Origin: Eledone cirrhosa
Lineage: Eukaryota; Mollusca; Cephalopoda; Octopoda; Eledonidae
Length of the DNA stretch: 64,000 nucleotides
Assembly: GCA_964016885.1 (NCBI GenBank)
Contig: OZ024740.1
Span: 299,830,617 to 299,894,616 of the forward strand
Direction of reading: 5' to 3'
In this document: positions 57,966 through 64,000 of the stretch, one piece after another
Position numbering within the stretch: the stretch's first letter is position 1
Layout of the letters: the number at the start of each line of letters is the position of its first letter
Made by a program: the position numbers and the translations under genes
Notes under the pieces: generated by a model
What the model was told of the DNA's origin: nothing
Database searches by the model: none
The model's input: the letters and a program-made list of their open reading frames with translations, nothing else

Positions 57966-59112
57966 TATATTGTTGTCCACAATTACTCCCAGGTCTCTGA
58001 TGTTATTGGAAGCCACTAGAGTTTCACCCGAAGGAAGAGAGTATGTTAGTTTCAGGGCATCCTTTTTTCCAAAGTTGATTAGTCCAAAGTTATGCTCATT
58101 CAACAGCATATTATTCATCTCTGCCCATTGGATAACAGCCAGTAGGTCTGACTGAAGGCAAGTCCGGTCACCCACCTCATTGATGACCCTTTGGAGCTTA
58201 GTATCATCTGCGAAGATTCTGATGTTGCTGTGTTTGATGATGTCAGTAATGTCATTAATGTAGATGATGAAAGAAGTGGGCCCAACACAGTGCCTTGTGG
58301 GACGCTACTGCTGACTTTGGCAGCGCTTGATTTTACTCCTTCGACGACAACATGCTGGGTTCTGCCTGTCAGGAAACATTTGATCCAATGTAGTAACCTT
58401 CCAGAAACACCAACATTGGATAGTTCTTTCAGTAGAATCTTATGATCAGCCCTGTCGAAGGCCTTGCTGATATCAAGGTAGATGACATCAGTGTTGGAGC
58501 CCTCTCCCAAGGCTCTCAAAATATCGTCAAAGTGATGCAGGAGCTGCGTTAGGCAGTCCCTTCCATTACGGAATGCATTTTGTTTGGAGTTCAGCAGGCC
58601 GTTGCTTTCAAGAAAGTGGGTTATTCTTGATATCACAACCCTCTCAAATACCTTGATAATATGAGAGGTGAGTGAGATCGGACAGTATTTCACTGCAAGG
58701 AACTTATTTCCCTTTTTGAAGACTGGGACAGAAAGTTTTCAGGAACATAGCCAGTGTCCAGTGAGTTCCTCCACAGATTAGCAAGAGGAGTTGCAAGTTG
58801 GTGTCGACACACCTTCCGGACACAAGCAGGGAACCTGTCGGGGCCTACTGCTGAATTGTGTTTAATTTCGTTTATTGCCGCCGCTAAGACATCAGGGGCG
58901 CCAAACGTTATGTCTGATATAGTGTGTTGGGGGTTAACATCACTGATACCGCCCAGATCGGCCATATCAGGGTTGCTGAAAACAGAGCAGTATTGTTTCT
59001 GAAGTATCTCGCCCATAGTCTTGGCATTGTTCTGGAGTCTGCCATTTTCATCAATTAGGGAGCCAACAGTGGAGACGGTGACATTGTGTTTTTTAGCGAT
59101 TGAGGAGAACAT
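57960..59112 (-). pseudogene. LINE reverse transcriptase domain, frameshifted
   Basis: Copies element RNA into DNA at the target. From 59112 downward the 140-codon frame reads GPDRFPACVRKVCRHQLATP, the motif 0/1 region. The 192-codon frame 58115-58693 reads YCPISLTSHIIKVFERVV (motif 2), LLNSKQNAFRNGRDCLTQLL, YLDISKAFDRADH (motif A, aspartate present) and SSVPQGTVLGPL (motif B). A one-base shift after GPL moves to a second frame, which reads IRIFADDTKLQ (motif C near 58195-58220, FADD intact) and continues as GDRTCLQSDLLAVIQWAE, DLGVIVDNNIS. Catalytic aspartates survive, but at least two frameshifts break the protein. Confidence 0.92.
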
Positions 59113-60250
59113 TTGGGGTTGAGTTTGATTTTGTCAATGGCCCACCTCTCTTCAGCTATTCTCTGGTTATTGATGATGGTCATCATGCATTGCTGGATGT
59201 TATAACTTTTTGACTGAAGCAGGGTGATAGCCATTGAATGTGTGTGTTGCTGTTGGCAGTATTTTAGTGTGTTAAATGTTTTGTTTGTTCTTTTTATTTT
59301 TCTGATAATTGTTTTTCTGTGTTGGGGGATACCGCACTTGGTTTTGTTCACAGGTTTTGGTGGGGTGTGTTTTGTACATATATTTGTGACAGTGTCTACA
59401 AAGGTCTGCCAAGATGTTTTGATGTTGGTCAAAGTGTGTGCGTGTGTAAAAGACCAGTCGACATGTGATAGTGCGTTCATAACTGCATCCCAGTTGGCAT
59501 TGTGGAGATCCATGTTATCAAATGGATGGGCTGGGGAGAGGACCCTGGGATTAGCTTTCGGCTGGTGGAATCTCAGGTTACAAAGAACCATGTCATTCCA
59601 CTGTAATATTATGTATAGTGTTAGTGTGGTTACTAAACACTAGATCCAGAATGTTATTCTGATGCCTCGTTGGTGCAAGGACAAGTTGGGACAAGAAAAA
59701 CTCATTCATGAAGTCAAGAAGTGATTCGACAGCCTCTCTGTCAGTGGTTGAGGCTGTGGAGCCTGGTTTCAAACTACATATAGACCAATCGACACAGGGT
59801 AGATTAAAGTCTCCCATCAAAAGTATGTTGCTAGAGTGACACTGTTTAATAAAGCATTTAATACTGTTGAGGCATTCTTTGAAGCAGATTATGGGTGTTT
59901 ATGGTAGCCTATAGAGCCCAACTAATGTCAGGTCATTGGCTTTATTGTGCACAGTGAATGATTCACAGTATCCATTAGAGAATGTTGTGTTGCCATCTGC
60001 CGTAAAGGAATCATGCAGGAAAATGGCAGTTCCACCCTTCCGTCTGCCAACACGATCCGCACGGATGGTTGTGAAATTTCTCACTCTTACTTCGGCCTCC
60101 AAGTGGGAGTTGTCAAGGTGGGTTTCAGTAAGAATGAAGAAGGGGATGTGACATGGATGGTTACCAACCCAATCCTCAATGAATTGGATCTTCCATTTCT
60201 GTGCATTGGTGGATGGGCTGATAACTTGTGTTATTGAGTAAGAATGTGGA
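59055..60250 (-). pseudogene. LINE APE-like endonuclease domain, frameshifted
   Basis: From about 60225 downward: KWKIQFIEDWVGNHPCHIPF and FILTETHL near the start, the ETW/L block. Then GRRKGGTAIFLHDSF (59995-60045), LTLVGLYRLP (59900-59930), LLMGDFNLPCVDW (59785-59825, with the catalytic GDFN) and NILDLVFSNHTN (59640-59670), the conserved DLVF block. The 178-codon frame 59055-59591 then covers the linker to the RT. A stop follows YRLP and a frameshift lies near 59590. The domain nicks genomic DNA to prime reverse transcription. Confidence 0.9.
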
Positions 60251-60360
60251 GGCTAGTGTGGTGGCTGGTTTTGATTTTATATATATATATATATATATTT
60301 TGAAACTTTTTCTTATTTGCTAAACCTTGATTATATATATATATATATATGTATATATTT

Positions 60361-60405
60361 AATATACTGTACCGATTGTGTTGTTATTTCTGTTTACCTT
60401 TTACA
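60361..60405 (+). repeat. Partial copy of the 60545-60798 palindrome arm
   Basis: AATATACTGTACCGATTGTG, TTGTTATTTCTGTTTACCTT matches the right arm in direct orientation. A second TCTGTTTACCTTTTACA follows at 60419. Confidence 0.8.
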
Positions 60406-60463
60406 TATATATATATATTCTGTTTACCTTTTACACATATATATATATATATACTTTCCCACG

Positions 60464-60510
<47 letters not shown>

Positions 60511-60544
60511 CTCTCTCCCTCTCTCTCTCTATATATATATATTT

Positions 60545-60819
<275 letters not shown>

Positions 60820-60830
<11 letters not shown>

Positions 60831-60946
60831 AGGAATTCCATTTAATATTCTACCATACTATTTCATTCTAATACCATTATAAATTTTAAAGGATTGTAAA
60901 TAAAACGAGTAAATCAGACAAAGTTGGAATTCCTTTTATTAATATA
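60820..60946. mobile_element. Short element with perfect 21-bp inverted ends
   Basis: ATATTAATAAAAGGAATTCC A at 60820-60840 is exactly complementary to 60925-60945. The 84-base interior is AT-rich and non-coding. A MITE-like structure bordered by (TA)n on the left. Confidence 0.6.
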
Positions 60947-60999
60947 TTCTTCTATACACAATCATACACACCCGTATATATTTATCTATATATCTCTAT

Positions 61000-61017
61000 C
61001 TCTATCTCTCTCTCTCA

Positions 61018-61080
<63 letters not shown>
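61000..61080. repeat. (CT)n(TA)n microsatellite
   Basis: CT repeats then TA, adjoining the PLE fragment at 61081. Confidence 0.95.
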
Positions 61081-61083
<3 letters not shown>

Positions 61084-61180
61084 GTGGTCACACAACAGTT
61101 AGTTCACCATACCGAGAACAATTGTTTCACCTTCGCGGATCTTCAGCTCGCGATGTGTATGGTTATAGGAACAGGGAGGA
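61081..61180 (-). mobile_element. PLE 3'-end fragment, second copy
   Basis: About 100 bases match 54720-54820 closely and end at the same TATATA-GAAGTGGT junction. Only the terminal part of the 3' UTR with its hammerhead motif remains. A 15-bp direct repeat TATAGGCGTCTACTA follows at 61190-61204 and 61222-61236. Confidence 0.88.
61112..61150 (-). ncRNA. Hammerhead ribozyme motif, second copy
   Basis: On the minus strand: CGAG, CTGAAGA (the variable seventh core base is A), TCC-GCGAA-GGT, GAAA, C-AATT-G, TT, then CTCG. Stem I is CGAG/CTCG and stem II differs from the first copy only in its loop. The core remains compatible with the CUGANGA consensus. Confidence 0.68.
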
Positions 61181-61519
61181 CAATACATATATAGGCGTCT
61201 ACTAAAGGAAGGACATACATTTATAGGCGTCTACTATATATTATTTGTGAGTCTTTTATTACTGTATTCATTTTGGGGAACTTCTGGAGAATCGGGAGAT
61301 ATTGTTTAGTGGCTTTCACAAGTTTGAAGTTCCTTGGGTTGTGAGCGATGACAAAAGGAATAACTATTTTCCCTTTTATTTTCCTGGTCTGTTTTTCTCA
61401 GAGTTGCCGTTCGAATATTCTGGAATAGATGGTCGTATTGATGCTGTTCACCCCATATTCTTGTCTTTTAAGGAACTCTTTTAGTTCATATAATCTTTTT
61501 TATATACATATATATATAT

Positions 61520-62167
61520 GGTAAATTTCTTTAGGTCGTTTGGGAGCCTAGACAATGCAGATGGGTACATCTCCGGGTAACAAGATCCGGCGGAGGAGAG
61601 AGAGATGTAAGTGGGTGTACGTTGAGATGCGTGGCGTGTATAAGACTGTAACGTGTAGAGGAATGAAGGAAAGAGCGTAAAGGATAAACATAAAAATAAC
61701 AACACGAGAAAGAGTTACCTTGGGAGAGATTTAATTGTCCCTATATATCCAACAACTGGGGTTTTTCCGGGGGGGGGGGGGGGGGTATGTTGTCTGTCGG
61801 AAAGGTGCGAAACGTGTCCTCCGGTGTTCGTTGTTTTGAATATCTGAGGTATTCAGCAGAGTGCGTGTGCGCGTGAAATGGGGTCGGTCAGGTAGAGGTC
61901 AGCGGCCGAAGTAGTTCTTTCAATTTTGGGAGTGGTGTGGCGCTAGCTGTCAGTCCATTCTCTGCCTGTTTGGTGAATGTTACTGTGTGTGTGTGTGTGT
62001 GTGCGTGTGTTGTTGTCTCGCTCATTCCTCTACACGTTACAGTTTTATACACGCCACGCATCTCAACGTACACCCACTTGCATCTCTCTCTCCACCACCG
62101 GATCTTGTTACCCGGAGATTTACCCATCTGCATTGTCGAGGCTTAAAACGACTTAAAGAAATTTACC
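61520..62167. mobile_element. Foldback element with ~148-bp inverted arms
   Basis: Left arm 61520-61668 (GGTAAATTTCTTTAGGTCGT, TCTCCGGGTAACAAGATCCG, GATGCGTGGCGTGTATAA) is complementary to 62021-62167 with few mismatches. The ~350-base interior includes a 17-base G run (61769-61785) and a TG repeat (61985-62010). No transposase is encoded. The outer ends lie beside TA-rich sequence. Confidence 0.88.
61769..61785 (+). repeat. Poly(G) run
   Basis: About 17 consecutive G after TTTTTCC, inside the foldback element. Confidence 0.95.
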
Positions 62168-62206
62168 TTATTATTCCACAATGCTTCAAACAAACTTCAA
62201 TACTCT

Positions 62207-62314
<108 letters not shown>

Positions 62315-62539
62315 CATATACACACATACTGTACACTTACAGACATACACACACACACATATATACATACAAACATATACACACACACATAATCTACTCA
62401 AGCATTTATGTTCACATATACATTGGGGGTGGGTACCTCTGAGGGTTATTCTCCGCTTTAACGATCGAATGTTTGAATGTGTGGGTTTCCTCCACCCCCT
62501 CCGAAAGCAGATCAAGCCCACCTTATAAAAGACAGAAGA

Positions 62540-63795
62540 TTTTGTCGAAAGTTACGTCTAGGAGAATTCTTCCACGGTGTAGAATACGAGGAGGAATGAG
62601 TAGTTAAAAACAAAAAGAACTTCAAAGCCCCGATAAATAGAGACAGGCATCCGGAAGCATACATAGCCTACCTATGACGATCGCCACAGTCAAATATTGC
62701 AGAGACGAAACACAAACGCAACATTCCTACTGAACATCTTGCTAGCACTAAACAAACTACAAATAGTCTCCTCAATAATCATAAAAGAAGCTACAAAGGT
62801 AGATGGATTTTTTCATGGATCAAAACCACTACAAGTATATGGTCCTAGAACCACTGAAAGACCAGCGCTTTTACCGAAAAATCAGCAAAAGTGAAGAAAG
62901 AAACCGATGATCTAACTAGGTAAACTGACGATAAAGTAGCAACATAACCTCACGCTAAAGGAAATCAATTACTTAACCAACTCTGAAATGAAGACCAGAA
63001 AGTTTTATGGCTTGCCGTAAGTTCACAAATCCAGAGAATTCAAAAACAACGTAAAAGGCAAAAATACATAATATGTCGAAGTAACAAAACCGACAGATTT
63101 AAAATTACGCCCAATTGCTTCTGGTCCAGCCTCAAGCACACAACGTCTAAGCAACCTATTAGAGATCATACTGAAATCCTTATGTAATATCGCGCCAAGC
63201 TTCATCAGATATGATATGGAATTCCTGAACTATATCGCCCAGAAAGTACACCAAGAAACAATGTTAGTTAGCTTTGACGTAACAAGTTTTTATACTAACA
63301 ACCCCATGGCTTAGGAATTGAAGCTTTTGACTCCAGAACACACAGATTATATTTCCGAGAGATTCCCAAAAGAGTCTATTTTGGACGGACACAAATTAGT
63401 ATTGGAGAACAACCACTTTCTCTTTGATAACGCACTGTATTTATAAATAAAAGGAACGGACATGGGCACCAAAGTAGCCCCGACATATGGAACATTCGTT
63501 CTGGGTCACCTAGATGAAAAATTAAATTCTCGATCAGCACACCCCTCACATAGCAACAGCAACATTCCGGTGAAGCTCATCAATACCACCATCTCCAGCC
63601 CCAGAACGTCTCAGCGACTTCACTGAGAAAAGCAAACCAACAAAATAAAAGGGAAAAAACAGTTATCCTTTTGTCCTCACTCACAATCCAAGGAACCTCA
63701 ACATTTTGGAAGCCGCTAGACCGTATCTCCTCATCCCCCAGCAGTCCCCGAAAATGATACTCATAAAAGACTCAACATTAATATATAATAGACGC
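62540..63795 (+). pseudogene. Penelope-like reverse transcriptase, internally deleted
   Basis: The plus strand, with several frameshifts, reads a PLE protein. GEFFHGVEYEEE and NKKNFKAPINRDRHPEAYI come near 62560-62660, then ALNKLQIVSSIIIKEATK near 62745-62800 and FYRKISKS. EINYLTNSEMKTRKFYGLP follows near 62960-63018. LKLRPIASGPASSTQRLSNL (63100-63160) is followed by SFIRYDMEFLNYI. VSFDVTSFYTNN (63265-63302) is RT motif A. KGTDMGTKVAPTYGTFVLGH (63450-63510) is motif B. Directly after LDEKLNSR the motif C (YIDD) region is missing and, after a spacer, the tail block FVLTHNPRNLNILEAARPYL (63665-63725) appears. No GIY-YIG follows; TA repeats begin at 63806. A different PLE family from 54718-55985 is likely. 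Confidence 0.87.
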
Positions 63796-63805
63796 TAAGC
63801 ACCTA

Positions 63806-63909
63806 TATATATGTATATATATATATATGCATATATGTATGGATATGTGTATGTATGTATATATGTATATATGTATATATATATATATGTATATATATAT
63901 CTATATATG

Positions 63910-63985
<76 letters not shown>

Positions 63986-64000
63986 CACACACACATATAT
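63806..64000. repeat. TA-rich microsatellite to window end
   Basis: TATATG/TATATA repeats continue to the edge of the window. Confidence 0.95.

Larger units (their letters stand above)
57243..60285 (-). mobile_element. CR1/Jockey-type LINE, nearly complete ORF2, minus strand
   Basis: A ~3-kb minus-strand non-LTR retrotransposon with APE-type endonuclease, reverse transcriptase and C-terminal domain in order, broken by several frameshifts. The 3' UTR is short (57243-57326). The 5' side stops at about 60285 against (TA)n, within or just before the endonuclease start, so the copy is 5'-truncated. Endonuclease plus the FVRPHLEYC-type C-terminal region places it in the CR1/L2/Jockey assemblage; finer clade not determined. 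Confidence 0.93.

Overview
The window looks like non-genic (intergenic or intronic) DNA of a cephalopod mollusc, most likely an octopus. The main evidence is a repeated tRNA-derived SINE whose core (TTGCCTTTCATCCTTACGGG, then TCGATAAAATAAAGTACCAG and a CAATTATT tail) is the octopus/squid SINE type. Very long dinucleotide arrays, Penelope-like elements and RTE-, CR1/Jockey- and Helitron-type relics fit the same picture. I found no convincing host gene exon. Almost every long open frame is either a microsatellite read as protein or the antisense shadow of a transposon.

Layout. 0-8 kb: SINE relic, (CA)n/(TA)n arrays, a 3' fragment of an R2/R4-like LINE (restriction-like endonuclease domain, 3.0-3.4 kb) and a 210-bp inverted repeat (5.8-6.8 kb). 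9-12.2 kb: a decayed minus-strand Helitron (Rep plus PIF1-type helicase) whose HUH nuclease core is missing. 14.3-17.6 kb: two RTE-like LINE 3' ends with (GAA)n tails in opposite orientations, a Leu/Ser-tRNA-like SINE and a full-length SINE with 17-bp target duplications. 18.7-21 kb: another full SINE, a pure 232-bp (TA)n, a FLYWCH zinc-finger fragment, a 235-bp hairpin and a 16-bp-unit minisatellite. 22-32.5 kb: truncated SINEs with duplications, inverted repeats, a nested TA-flanked MITE and an 86-bp tandem triplet. 34-38 kb: three copies of one repeat, several perfect palindromes and a MITE pair. 38-54 kb: mostly anonymous AT-rich DNA with decayed SINEs and a terminal-inverted-repeat element hosting a SINE. 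54-64 kb: the richest part, with an extended hammerhead-ribozyme-like RNA, a Penelope-like element (PLE) with GIY-YIG endonuclease and its own hammerhead motif, a nearly complete but frameshifted CR1/Jockey-type LINE (57.2-60.3 kb), a second hammerhead copy, a 650-bp foldback element and a second PLE (62.5-63.8 kb) with an internal deletion.

The parts do not form one pathway. They record successive insertion, nesting and decay. The most interesting signals are the PLE-linked hammerhead motifs, the hammerhead-like RNA with a structured stem II insertion, and the foldback/MITE families defined by sequence-verified inverted repeats and duplications. All calls rest on reading motifs by eye; no database search was run.
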